DNA of 64,000 nucleotides from Butyricimonas virosa. Its GTDB lineage: Bacteria > Bacteroidota > Bacteroidia > Bacteroidales > Marinifilaceae. The notes beneath the pieces are model-generated. The model had not been told where the DNA came from. It saw nothing but the letters and a program-made list of their open reading frames with translations, and searched no databases. The translations under genes and the position numbers were made by a program. This document shows positions 17,447 to 26,042 of this stretch, piece by piece (the stretch's first letter is position 1; each line of letters opens with the position of its first letter). The stretch covers positions 3,534,001 through 3,598,000 of the forward strand of contig NZ_CP102269.1 of NCBI RefSeq assembly GCF_025148635.1, given 5' to 3'.

Positions 17447-18793
17447 ATGATGAAACGTTTGGTTATTTTAGGCGGAGGAGAAAGTGGGGCGGGAGCTGCC
17501 AAGTTAGGAAAGAAGTTGGGGTATGAGGTTTTTTTGTCGGACAAGGGGAAGTTGGCCGACAAGTATAAGCGTGTGTTGGAGGAATTGGGGGTGGAGTATG
17601 AAGAGGGACAACACTCGGAAGAACGTATTTTCTCTGCGGATTTGGTGGTGAAAAGTCCGGGTATCCCGGATAAATTGCCGATGATTGTGGGGCTGAGGGA
17701 GAAAGGAATCGAGGTGATTTCCGAGATTGAGTTTGCGGGACGGTACACGGATGCGAAGATGTATTGTATTACGGGAAGTAATGGGAAGACGACAACGACA
17801 TTGTTGTTGTATCATATATTGGAGAAAGCCGGGTATGACGTGGGACTGGCCGGAAACGTGGGAAATAGTCTGGCGGCACAGGTGGCTGATGATTTACACC
17901 GGTTTTACGTGGTGGAATTGTCGAGTTTCCAGTTGGACGGAATGTTCCAGTTTCGTTGTGACACGGCCATATTGACAAATATTACACCGGACCATTTGGA
18001 TCGGTATGATTATAAATTTGAGAATTATGCGAATTCGAAGTTCCGGATATTGAATAATATGCGGAAGGAGGATTTATTTATATATGGTTATGATTGCGAG
18101 GTTGTGCGGGAGAGAGTGGAACAGGGGGATGTTTTGCCGGAGGCAGTCGGGTTTACTTATTCGAATTGCACCGGGGTAAATGCTTATATGGATGGGGATA
18201 CGGTGGTGGCCCGTTGGAGAGATCGGGAGTTCCGGATTGCCAAACAGGAGGTCACGATTCAAGGACGACATAATGTGTATAACACTATGGCGGCAATACT
18301 AGCTGCTTTGAAGACTGGGGTGAGTGATGAGGATTTGAGGAAGGGATTGACAACATTCCCGCAGGTGGAACATCGTTTGGAGACGGTGGATGTGGTGAAT
18401 GGAGTTACTTATATTAATGATTCAAAGGCAACAAACGTGGATTCGGCTTGGTATGCTTTGGATAGTATGCACGTTCCGGTGGTGTGGATTGCGGGAGGAA
18501 CAGATAAAGGAAATGATTACAGCGTGTTGTTTGATTTGGTGAAGGAGAAGGTGAAGTTGTTGATTTGTATGGGAGTGGATAATAAGAAGTTGATTAAGGC
18601 GTTCTCACCGATCTGCGAGGTGGTGGATACTCATAGTCTGGATGAGACGATGAACGTGGCTTATCGCCGGGCTGAGAAGGGGGATGTAGTCCTGCTTTCT
18701 CCTTGTTGCGCTAGTTTTGACTTGTTTAAGAATTACGAGAATAGAGGGGAGATGTTTAAGGAGAAGGTGAAAAAGTTAAAAACTAAAAGATAA
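17447..18793 (+). CDS. murD: UDP-N-acetylmuramoylalanine--D-glutamate ligase
   Basis: The 448-residue Mur ligase has the nucleotide loop GSNGKTTTT, the NITPDHLDRY motif and a C-terminal domain with YINDSKATN. It adds D-Glu to UDP-MurNAc-L-Ala in the cytosol. Two ATGs in tandem (17447, 17450) are both possible starts. The final residues, KKLKTKR, and the stop codon are encoded by a copy of the AT-rich repeat found in other spacers of this cluster, so the C-terminus appears to have been reshaped by that repeat. Confidence 0.96.
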   Translation: MMKRLVILGGGESGAGAAKLGKKLGYEVFLSDKGKLADKYKRVLEELGVEYEEGQHSEERIFSADLVVKSPGIPDKLPMIVGLREKGIEVISEIEFAGRYTDAKMYCITGSNGKTTTTLLLYHILEKAGYDVGLAGNVGNSLAAQVADDLHRFYVVELSSFQLDGMFQFRCDTAILTNITPDHLDRYDYKFENYANSKFRILNNMRKEDLFIYGYDCEVVRERVEQGDVLPEAVGFTYSNCTGVNAYMDGDTVVARWRDREFRIAKQEVTIQGRHNVYNTMAAILAALKTGVSDEDLRKGLTTFPQVEHRLETVDVVNGVTYINDSKATNVDSAWYALDSMHVPVVWIAGGTDKGNDYSVLFDLVKEKVKLLICMGVDNKKLIKAFSPICEVVDTHSLDETMNVAYRRAEKGDVVLLSPCCASFDLFKNYENRGEMFKEKVKKLKTKR

Positions 18794-18817
18794 AAACTAA
18801 AAGTTGAAAGATAAAAA
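18774..18817 (+). repeat. AT-rich repeat copy spanning the murD stop codon
   Basis: Two tandem copies of AAAACTAAAAG with GATAAAA between and after them cover the last codons of murD and the spacer. They match the arms at 12436-12547 and the copy at 14671-14700. Confidence 0.65.
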
Positions 18818-18868
18818 ACGTTGATTTTGTGCGGCTGGAATCACTTAATCATAAATCGAGAAATCAGT

Positions 18869-20095
18869 ATGTTGAATCTAAAGAATAAGGTGGTATTTAA
18901 GGGGGATCGGACGTTGTGGTACGTGGTCATCGGGTTGATGCTGGCCTCGTTGATCGTGGTGTATTCTTCGACGGGGAGTCTGGCGTTTCGTGTGCGGGGA
19001 GGGAATACCAGTTATTATTTGATTAAGCAGTTGTTTTTGATGTTCGGGTGTATGGTGGTGATTCTGACATTGCAGTCGTTTCACTACAAGTATTTCCTTT
19101 CGTTTGCCAAGATCGTACTGGGGATGTCGTTGATATTTCTGTTGTGGGCGAAGTTTGCGGGTACTACGTTGAATGATGCGGGGCGTTGGGTGACGATTCC
19201 GGGAATCGGGTTCACGTTCCAGCCTTCGGAAATGGCGAAATTGGGGATTATTATGTACTGTGCCCGTGCGATTGCTTTTGAACAGACGGAGGAGTGTTGT
19301 AGCAATAATGTGTTGTGGCGGATGACGTTGGTGGTGCCGGTGCTGTTCTTAATTTTTATGGAGAATTTCTCGACATCGGCGTTGCTGGGCGGGGTTTGTT
19401 TGGTGATGTTGTTTGTCGGTCGTTTATACTGGAAGACTTATGCGAAGTTGATAGGGGTGATCGTGGGGTTGCTGATTCTGATGTTGGCGGTTGTCTTTAT
19501 TGTTCCCGAAAAGCATTTAAAGTCAGCGGGACGTTTACTGACGGTAAAAAGCCGTATAGAGCATTTCGTGAACCCGAGCGAGACGGACAGTGACGATTCG
19601 TACCAGTCTGATCAAGCGAAGATTGCCGTGGCAAAAGGAGGATTGATGGGGCTGGGACCGGGAAATAGTGTACAGCGAAATTTCCTGCCTCACCCGTATT
19701 CGGATTTTATATTTGCTATCATTGTGGAAGAGTATGGGCTGGTTGGGGCCGGGATCGTGATGTTACTTTACCTGATTATTTTGTATCGTGTAGGGGTGAT
19801 CGTGCGACGTTGTACGAGGATGTTCCCGGCGATTCTGGTGGCTGGATTAGGGTTGTGTATTGTGTTTCAAGCATTGATTAATATGGGGGTTTGCGTGGGA
19901 CTTTTTCCCGTGACCGGGCAACCGTTACCGCTGGTGAGTATGGGGGGGACTTCCCTGTTGTTTACGAGTGCTTCTTTTGGGATGATTTTGAGTGTCAGTC
20001 ATACATTCTCGGAAGAGGGAGAACGGGAAGAGAAGGAGAAACTAAAGATGGCCGCTCAAGGTATAAACGAGGAAGAAGAGAACGAGGAAAATTGA
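18869..20095 (+). CDS. ftsW: Septal peptidoglycan polymerase (SEDS protein) FtsW
   Basis: The 408-residue SEDS protein has about ten membrane helices. Conserved features are the RW(V) segment in GRWVTIPGIGFTFQPSE, the large periplasmic loop with the PHPYSDFIFA segment (the catalytic Asp region), and the VGLFPVTGQPLPLVSMGG motif. It polymerises lipid II at the septum with FtsI. The ATG at 18869 is chosen because the upstream in-frame extension lacks family similarity and overlaps the repeat spacer. A charged cytoplasmic tail of about 30 residues ends it. Confidence 0.95.
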   Translation: MLNLKNKVVFKGDRTLWYVVIGLMLASLIVVYSSTGSLAFRVRGGNTSYYLIKQLFLMFGCMVVILTLQSFHYKYFLSFAKIVLGMSLIFLLWAKFAGTTLNDAGRWVTIPGIGFTFQPSEMAKLGIIMYCARAIAFEQTEECCSNNVLWRMTLVVPVLFLIFMENFSTSALLGGVCLVMLFVGRLYWKTYAKLIGVIVGLLILMLAVVFIVPEKHLKSAGRLLTVKSRIEHFVNPSETDSDDSYQSDQAKIAVAKGGLMGLGPGNSVQRNFLPHPYSDFIFAIIVEEYGLVGAGIVMLLYLIILYRVGVIVRRCTRMFPAILVAGLGLCIVFQALINMGVCVGLFPVTGQPLPLVSMGGTSLLFTSASFGMILSVSHTFSEEGEREEKEKLKMAAQGINEEEENEEN

Positions 20096-20114
20096 ACATG
20101 AAGATATTTGAGAT

Positions 20115-21209
20115 ATGAAAAAAGTTATTATTAGTGGAGGCGGAACGGGAGGACATATATTTCCTGCCCTTTCTATTGCGAATGCGCTGAAACGGTTGAA
20201 TAAGGATATAGAGATTCTATTCGTGGGGGCAGAGGGGAAGATGGAGATGGAGAAGGTGCCGGAGGCCGGGTATAAGATCGTGGGATTACCGGTGAGAGGG
20301 TTACAACGTAAGTTGACGTTGAATAATCTGAAGGTGCTGTGGAATTTGTGGAGGAGTTTGAAGAAGGCCAAACGAGTGGTGCGGGAGTTCAAGCCGGATG
20401 TAGTGGTCGGTGTTGGGGGATATGCTAGCGGACCGATTGGAAAGGTGGCCACGAATGCGGGTATTCCGTTGGTGTTACAGGAGCAAAATTCTTATGCAGG
20501 GGTGACTAATAAGTTGCTGGCAAAGAAGGCTGCTAAGATTTGCGTGGCTTACGAGGGAATGGAACGTTTTTTCCCACAGGAAAAGATTATATTTACAGGG
20601 AATCCGGTGCGGAAGGATTTGTTGAATGCCGTGAGTGAACGGGCGGAGGGGATTGCTTTCTACGGGTTGAATGCGAATAAGAAAACGGTGCTGGTTACCG
20701 GGGGTAGTTTGGGGGCCGGATCGATTAATAAGGCTATGGTGAGATGGTTGGAGAAGATTGCGGGGTGGAAGGACGTACAGGTGATTTGGCAATGCGGGAG
20801 TTATTATCATAAGGAGCTAGAGGAACAATTGAAGGGACGTATGCCGGAAAACGTGAAGTTTATGCCGTTTTTGAAACGCATGGATTTGGCGTATGCCTGT
20901 GCTGATTTGGTGGTGGCAAGAGCGGGTGCGGGTACGATTTCAGAGTTGTGCTTGCTGGGAAAAGCCGTGGTGTTAGTGCCCTCGCCTAACGTGGCAGAAG
21001 ATCACCAGACGAAGAATGCCATGGCTCTGGTGAATAAACAAGCTGCTGTGATGGTGAAGGATGCCGAGGTGGTGGAGCGTTTGGGAGGGGTGATGGAACG
21101 CCTGTTGCAGGATGACGGAGAACGGAAAAGTTTGTCCGAGCATATCCTAACGCTGGCAATGAAGGATTCGGATGAGGTGATTGCGAGGGAAATCTTGAAA
21201 ATAATGTAA
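20115..21209 (+). CDS. murG: UDP-N-acetylglucosamine--N-acetylmuramyl-(pentapeptide) pyrophosphoryl-undecaprenol N-acetylglucosamine transferase
   Basis: The 364-residue GT28 glycosyltransferase has the N-terminal glycine-rich loop SGGGTGGHIFPALS, the GVGGYASGP loop, LQEQNS, and the C-terminal UDP-GlcNAc site with ARAGAGTISEL and PSPNVAEDHQ. It converts lipid I to lipid II on the inner face of the membrane. It begins 19 bp after ftsW. The spacer to murC is AT-rich and repetitive. Confidence 0.97.
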   Translation: MKKVIISGGGTGGHIFPALSIANALKRLNKDIEILFVGAEGKMEMEKVPEAGYKIVGLPVRGLQRKLTLNNLKVLWNLWRSLKKAKRVVREFKPDVVVGVGGYASGPIGKVATNAGIPLVLQEQNSYAGVTNKLLAKKAAKICVAYEGMERFFPQEKIIFTGNPVRKDLLNAVSERAEGIAFYGLNANKKTVLVTGGSLGAGSINKAMVRWLEKIAGWKDVQVIWQCGSYYHKELEEQLKGRMPENVKFMPFLKRMDLAYACADLVVARAGAGTISELCLLGKAVVLVPSPNVAEDHQTKNAMALVNKQAAVMVKDAEVVERLGGVMERLLQDDGERKSLSEHILTLAMKDSDEVIAREILKIM

Positions 21210-21282
21210 AGTGTAGAATGTAAAATTTAGAATTGAATGGTCTGCCATTTTAAATTTTAAATTTTAAATTTTAAATTCATAG
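21210..21282. repeat. AT-rich repetitive palindrome in the murG-murC spacer
   Basis: TTTAAATTTTAAATTTTAAA-type repeats on the right partly complement AAAATTTAGAATT on the left around GGTCTGCC. It is one of several AT-rich inverted repeats in spacers of this region; no gene is seen in it. Confidence 0.55.
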
Positions 21283-21283
21283 T

Positions 21284-22651
21284 ATGGATATTAAGAATAT
21301 AAAGGCAGTGTATTTTGTGGGTATCGGGGGGATTGGAATGAGTGCGTTGGCTCGTTATTTTAAGGTGATGGGTTACGAGGTGGCAGGATATGACCGGACA
21401 TCGTCACCGTTGACACGAAAAATGACGGATGAAGAAGGGTTTGAGATTACTTACGAGGATGACGAGAAGGGAGTTCGGGAGGTTTTCCGGGATAAGGAGC
21501 ATACGTTGGTGGTATATACCCCGGCGGTACCGCAGGAAAATCGTATTCTTAGTTTTTTCCGGGATAACGGGTACGCTTTGCATAAACGGGCGGAGGTGCT
21601 GGGATTTTTGTCCCATAGTAAAAAAGCGCTTTGCATTGCCGGAACGCATGGAAAGACGACGACCACGACGATGCTGGCTTTTCTGTTGAATCGTTCGCAC
21701 GTGGGATGTAGTGCTTTCCTAGGGGGAATTTCCTCTAATTTCGGTACGAATTTATTGATTGATAAGGATTCGGATTACGTGGTGATCGAGGCGGACGAGT
21801 ATGATCGTTCCTTTTTGCATTTACATCCGGAGATTGCGGTAATCACGGCTATGGATGCGGATCATCTGGATATATACGGGACGCACGAGCATTTGATTGA
21901 GGCTTTCGAGAAGTTTGCCTTGCAGACACGAGGGGAGTTGTTTTTACGTAAAGGGTTGGAATTGAAAAAAAGAACGATTACCGGGCATTATGCTGCCGGG
22001 GAGAAAGCGGATTATTATGCCGATCGGTTGCGAGTGGATTACGGGAGTTACTTGTTTGATTATATCGGGAAAGATGTGGAGATAAGGGATTTGAGAATGT
22101 GTTTCCCTGGACGGGTGAACGTGGAGAACGCTACGGCCGCAATCACAGTGGCTTTGTATGCAGGAGTGACGTCGGAAGAGATTCGAGAGGCATTGCCTTT
22201 GTTTAAAGGGGTTTCCCGGAGATTTGACGTACATGCGAAGAGTGACCGGTTGGTTTATATTGACGATTACGCTCATCATCCGCGGGAGATTGAGGCGTCT
22301 CTTTCTTCTATTCGGGAGATGTGGCCGGATAAGAGGTTGACGGTAGCTTTTCAGCCTCATTTGTACTCACGGACAAATGATTTTTACCCGGAGTTTGCGA
22401 AGAGTTTGAATCTTGCGGATCAGGTGATTCTGCTGGATATTTATCCGGCACGGGAGCAACCGATTCCGGGGGTGACATCGGGTTTGATTGCTGAGCGACT
22501 GACGGTGCCATTCGTGCGGGTGACGAAGGAAGAGTTTCCGGAGTATGTGAAGGAGAACGTAAAGGAGGGAGTTTTTATGACCGTGGGAGCCGGGGATATA
22601 GACCGTTTTATTCCGATTTTCACGGAGATGTTTGGAGGGACGGATTGCTGA
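21284..22651 (+). CDS. murC: UDP-N-acetylmuramate--L-alanine ligase
   Basis: The 455-residue Mur ligase starts with the UDP-binding motif FVGIGGIGMSALA (about residues 11-23). It has the ATP loop GTHGKTTTT, the EADEYDRSFLHLHP block and the C-terminal YIDDYAHHPREIEA block, all typical of MurC. It attaches L-Ala to UDP-MurNAc, the first peptide step. An 81-bp spacer precedes ftsQ. Confidence 0.97.
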   Translation: MDIKNIKAVYFVGIGGIGMSALARYFKVMGYEVAGYDRTSSPLTRKMTDEEGFEITYEDDEKGVREVFRDKEHTLVVYTPAVPQENRILSFFRDNGYALHKRAEVLGFLSHSKKALCIAGTHGKTTTTTMLAFLLNRSHVGCSAFLGGISSNFGTNLLIDKDSDYVVIEADEYDRSFLHLHPEIAVITAMDADHLDIYGTHEHLIEAFEKFALQTRGELFLRKGLELKKRTITGHYAAGEKADYYADRLRVDYGSYLFDYIGKDVEIRDLRMCFPGRVNVENATAAITVALYAGVTSEEIREALPLFKGVSRRFDVHAKSDRLVYIDDYAHHPREIEASLSSIREMWPDKRLTVAFQPHLYSRTNDFYPEFAKSLNLADQVILLDIYPAREQPIPGVTSGLIAERLTVPFVRVTKEEFPEYVKENVKEGVFMTVGAGDIDRFIPIFTEMFGGTDC

Positions 22652-22732
22652 TCGTGGTTACAGGTTTGGATGTAATGGATAAGAGACGAGAATTTGAATT
22701 AGAAATTTTAAATTTGTAGGCTGGGAATAGAG

Positions 22733-23458
22733 ATGAAACGCATTTTACCTTACATATTATCTTGCATTTTGCTTGTATACCTGATAATTGTGTTTACCTT
22801 TGTGGCGACAAAATCGGGGGAGGTAACATGTAGAGGGGTACGGGTGGCTGTCAAAAATACGGATGTTAACGTGTTTGTCGACGAGGAGGATGTTATGAAG
22901 GCGATAAAGAAGGGGTACGGAGACATTATGGACAAAAGTATATTGGCGGTGAATAAAGATAGTTTGGAAAGGGTGCTTGTCAAGAATCCGATGATTAAAT
23001 CGGCTCAGGTTTACTACAGTTTAGACGGTTATATTCATGTAAATATCCAGCAACGTGAACCTGTTTTGAGAGTACTAACGGGTGAAGGGTATTATGTGGA
23101 TCGTGACGGGAGAGTGATGCCGTTGTCTTCTAAGTTTACTTCCAGGGTTGTTGTAGCAACCGGTGATATAAATAAGAAATTTGCTTGCGAGAAATTGGGT
23201 CCTTTCGCAATGAAATTGAAGAATGAACCATTTTGGGACGCGTATATCGAACAACTGGTTGTGAGGTCGAACGAGGATGTTGTGATGATTCCTAAAGTAG
23301 GGGATTTTCGGATTGTGTTGGGAAAGGTGGATGATTGCGATGCCAGGTTGGAGAAGTTGATATTGTTTCTGAAGGACGGTATCACGAAAAAAGGGTGGAA
23401 TCGTTATAAGGAGATCAATTTGAAGTTTGACAACCAAGTTGTTTGTGTTAGAAAATAA
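22733..23458 (+). CDS. ftsQ: Cell-division protein FtsQ
   Basis: The 241-residue bitopic protein has one N-terminal membrane helix (about 5-25) and a periplasmic part with a POTRA-like region (about 35-110, including VFVDEEDV and SLERVLVKNPMIKSAQVYYSLDG). The sequence family is weakly conserved, but topology and position between murC and ftsA are standard. FtsQ bridges the early Z-ring proteins to FtsL and FtsW/FtsI. Confidence 0.93.
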   Translation: MKRILPYILSCILLVYLIIVFTFVATKSGEVTCRGVRVAVKNTDVNVFVDEEDVMKAIKKGYGDIMDKSILAVNKDSLERVLVKNPMIKSAQVYYSLDGYIHVNIQQREPVLRVLTGEGYYVDRDGRVMPLSSKFTSRVVVATGDINKKFACEKLGPFAMKLKNEPFWDAYIEQLVVRSNEDVVMIPKVGDFRIVLGKVDDCDARLEKLILFLKDGITKKGWNRYKEINLKFDNQVVCVRK

Positions 23459-23471
23459 AAGATTAGATATT

Positions 23472-24638
23472 ATGGGGTTTGTAGCTTCTTTGGATATGGG
23501 GTCTGAAAAAATGGTGATGGCTCTCGGAGAAAAGTCCGGAAGTGATTGTCGTTTGGTCGGTGTCATAAGTATTGCCTCACAAGGAGTTAAACGGGGCAAA
23601 ATTATTGATAAACTTCGGGCAAAAGCATGTATCCAGCGTTTGTTGGATCGTTTTAAGAGCGAGTATGAGGTTCATATTGATGCTTTGAATGTCGCTTTGA
23701 GCGGGGCGTGGGTGAAACAGATTGAAGACCGGGAGAATATCAAGTTTTCCCGTCCGAAGAGTATAGACCAAGGGGATTTGCAGGAGATGGAGAAAAAGTG
23801 TCGGAGTGTGGTGGGGGCTGGTGACGAGGAAGTGGTGGATGTCATTCCGTTCGCTTATTACGTGGATAAGGAGAGCGAGGTGAACCCGGTGGGGGTTACG
23901 GCAAAACGGTTGGATGTTCATTATCACGTGTATGTGGCAAGGAGTAGTGAGTTGATGGATTTGAGGGATATGTTTGCTAACCTAGGAGTTGATAAGATAG
24001 ATTTTTATTCGATGGCTGGGGCTACACAGAAGGCTTTGACCACGGCAGGATCGGATATATTTAATTTCGCTTTGCTTGATTTGGGCGCAGATAGTATCAA
24101 AGTGCAAATTTTCCAAGACGGACTTGTTTATTTTGACGAGGAGTTGCCGTTGGGGTGTAGCACGATTGACGGGGATATAAATACCGCATTTTCAATTAAT
24201 GACGTGGAGAAGGCGCACAAGCTGAAAGAAGAGTTCGGTATGGCGTTGCGAGCATCGTGTAAGAATCGGAAGATTATGATTCCCGATACGAAATATTGTA
24301 TTGATAGTCATGATTTGGTACACGTGGAGCAATCCCGTTTGGAGGAGTTGTTGGAAGGGGCTATTTTCCAAATGCAGGAAAGTGGTTGTTACGAGGATTT
24401 GGATGACGGGATTTTGTTGACTGGAGGCGGTAGTCAGGTGGTCGGGATCGAGGTGTTGTTGTCCAAGCTGTCAGGACATTCGGTAGGATTTGCAAAGGTG
24501 GCAAGTGTTAAAGCAGATCGGGAGGCTAGTTTGAAGTCCCCGGTGTATTTTACGGCTTTGGGACTGTTGCAGTGTGAACGCCGGGAGGTGAAAAAGCCTA
24601 AATCCGGTGGATGGTTTAGTAATTTTTTTAAAGAATAA
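23472..24638 (+). CDS. ftsA: Cell-division protein FtsA (actin-like Z-ring anchor)
   Basis: The 388-residue protein has the actin-fold ATPase layout with an inserted 1C (SHS2) domain. Visible blocks are SLDMGSEKMVMALGE (phosphate 1), LDLGADSIKVQIF (phosphate 2) and ILLTGGGSQVVGIEVL (adenosine). The tail KSGGWFSNFFKE is an amphipathic membrane-targeting helix typical of FtsA. It tethers FtsZ to the inner membrane. The ATG at 23472 is chosen because the longer frame overlaps ftsQ. Confidence 0.95.
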   Translation: MGFVASLDMGSEKMVMALGEKSGSDCRLVGVISIASQGVKRGKIIDKLRAKACIQRLLDRFKSEYEVHIDALNVALSGAWVKQIEDRENIKFSRPKSIDQGDLQEMEKKCRSVVGAGDEEVVDVIPFAYYVDKESEVNPVGVTAKRLDVHYHVYVARSSELMDLRDMFANLGVDKIDFYSMAGATQKALTTAGSDIFNFALLDLGADSIKVQIFQDGLVYFDEELPLGCSTIDGDINTAFSINDVEKAHKLKEEFGMALRASCKNRKIMIPDTKYCIDSHDLVHVEQSRLEELLEGAIFQMQESGCYEDLDDGILLTGGGSQVVGIEVLLSKLSGHSVGFAKVASVKADREASLKSPVYFTALGLLQCERREVKKPKSGGWFSNFFKE

Positions 24639-24659
24639 ATGATATAAGACTTTTCAGCT

Positions 24660-26030
24660 ATGCTTAATGAAGATGATTTATTGGTTGTGAATATTCCACC
24701 ACAGGAAGAATCAATTATCAAGGTGATCGGAGTGGGGGGAGGCGGTAGTAATGCCGTGAACCATATGTGCCGTCAGGGTATTCGGGGCGTAGAGTTCGTG
24801 GTGTGTAACACGGATATACAGGCGTTGCGGATTAGTCCCGTGAAGAATCGTATTCAGATCGGTAAGGAGCTTACCGAGGGGCGTGGAGCGGGAAGTTTGC
24901 CGGAACGCGGTAAACAGTCGGCTATTGAAAGTCTGGATTATATCAAAACGATATTGGAGCGTAACACGAAAATGGTGTTTATCACGGCAGGTATGGGAGG
25001 TGGAACCGGAACGGGTGCCGCACCTATTATTGCCAAACAAGCTCGAGAGTTAGGTATTCTGACTATCGGAATAGTGACTATTCCTTTCAGTTTTGAGGGA
25101 CGAAAACGGGTGGAGCAAGCTATGGAAGGGGTTGATGAGTTGTCGAATTATGTAGATGCTCTGTTGATTATCTGTAACGAGAAGTTGCGGGATATGTACG
25201 GGGATTTGAAGTTGTCGAAAGCGTTCGAGATGGCGGATAACGTGTTGACAATTGCGGCTAAGAGTATAGCGGAGATCATCACGTTGAAGGGATTCGTGAA
25301 CGTGGACTTTGCCGACGTGGAGGTGGTGATGCGGAATAGTGGGGTGGCTCTGATGGGTGCCGGAGAATCGGTTGGGGAGAATCGTGCGTTGGAGGCTGCG
25401 AAAATGGCATTGGAATCGCCCTTGTTGAATAGTAATGATATTCGGGGGGCATCTAATATATTGTTGAATATGTTGTACGGTAGTAAGGAGATCACGATGG
25501 ACGAGATTACCTTGATTACCGATTACGTGAAGGAGTTGGTCGGAAATGATGTGGACGTGATCTGGGGTGCCGGTAAGGATGATGCTCTAGGTGATGAGTT
25601 GCACGTGGCTGTGATCGCTACCGGGTTTAACGGTTCGCCGATCGAGAGGAAGAAGACGAATATTTCTTTCAAGGTGGAGACGGTGGAAGATTTGGAAATG
25701 CAGACAGTGGATGCCCGGAAGTTGGAGGAAGAGGAGCGGATGCGCAAGCAAAAACTGGAGGAAAGTCGTCGGTTACGTCAACAGCGAGGTGAACAGCGGC
25801 GAGATATCGGGAAACGTCAACGGGCAATCGTGTTTGACGACGATGATGACGATGAACCGGTTCGGGAAGAGGAGACTCACCGGAAACGGATCGAGGAGTA
25901 TGACCGGGAGTTTGAACAGGAGAACGGACGCAAACGGGGAAAGAATGAGGTGCCGGATGTGGACAGTTGGTTCAAGCGTAAGCTGGGGAATATGTTCAAC
26001 GAGGATATGAATAGGGATTCACAAATGTAA
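24660..26030 (+). CDS. ftsZ: Cell-division GTPase FtsZ, paralog 1 (long charged tail)
   Basis: The 456-residue tubulin-like GTPase has the GTP-binding signature GGGTGTG at residues 113-119 and the T7 catalytic loop NVDFAD at 214-219, so it should bind and hydrolyse GTP. The globular domain ends near residue 330. A highly charged linker of about 95 residues follows (Arg/Glu-rich, with six Asp in a row at 393-398). It ends with VPDVDSWFKRKLGNMF, not a clear canonical C-terminal peptide. It begins 21 bp after ftsA; a second ftsZ starts 12 bp after its stop. Confidence 0.97.
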   Translation: MLNEDDLLVVNIPPQEESIIKVIGVGGGGSNAVNHMCRQGIRGVEFVVCNTDIQALRISPVKNRIQIGKELTEGRGAGSLPERGKQSAIESLDYIKTILERNTKMVFITAGMGGGTGTGAAPIIAKQARELGILTIGIVTIPFSFEGRKRVEQAMEGVDELSNYVDALLIICNEKLRDMYGDLKLSKAFEMADNVLTIAAKSIAEIITLKGFVNVDFADVEVVMRNSGVALMGAGESVGENRALEAAKMALESPLLNSNDIRGASNILLNMLYGSKEITMDEITLITDYVKELVGNDVDVIWGAGKDDALGDELHVAVIATGFNGSPIERKKTNISFKVETVEDLEMQTVDARKLEEEERMRKQKLEESRRLRQQRGEQRRDIGKRQRAIVFDDDDDDEPVREEETHRKRIEEYDREFEQENGRKRGKNEVPDVDSWFKRKLGNMFNEDMNRDSQM

Positions 26031-26042
26031 TAATGGACGATC

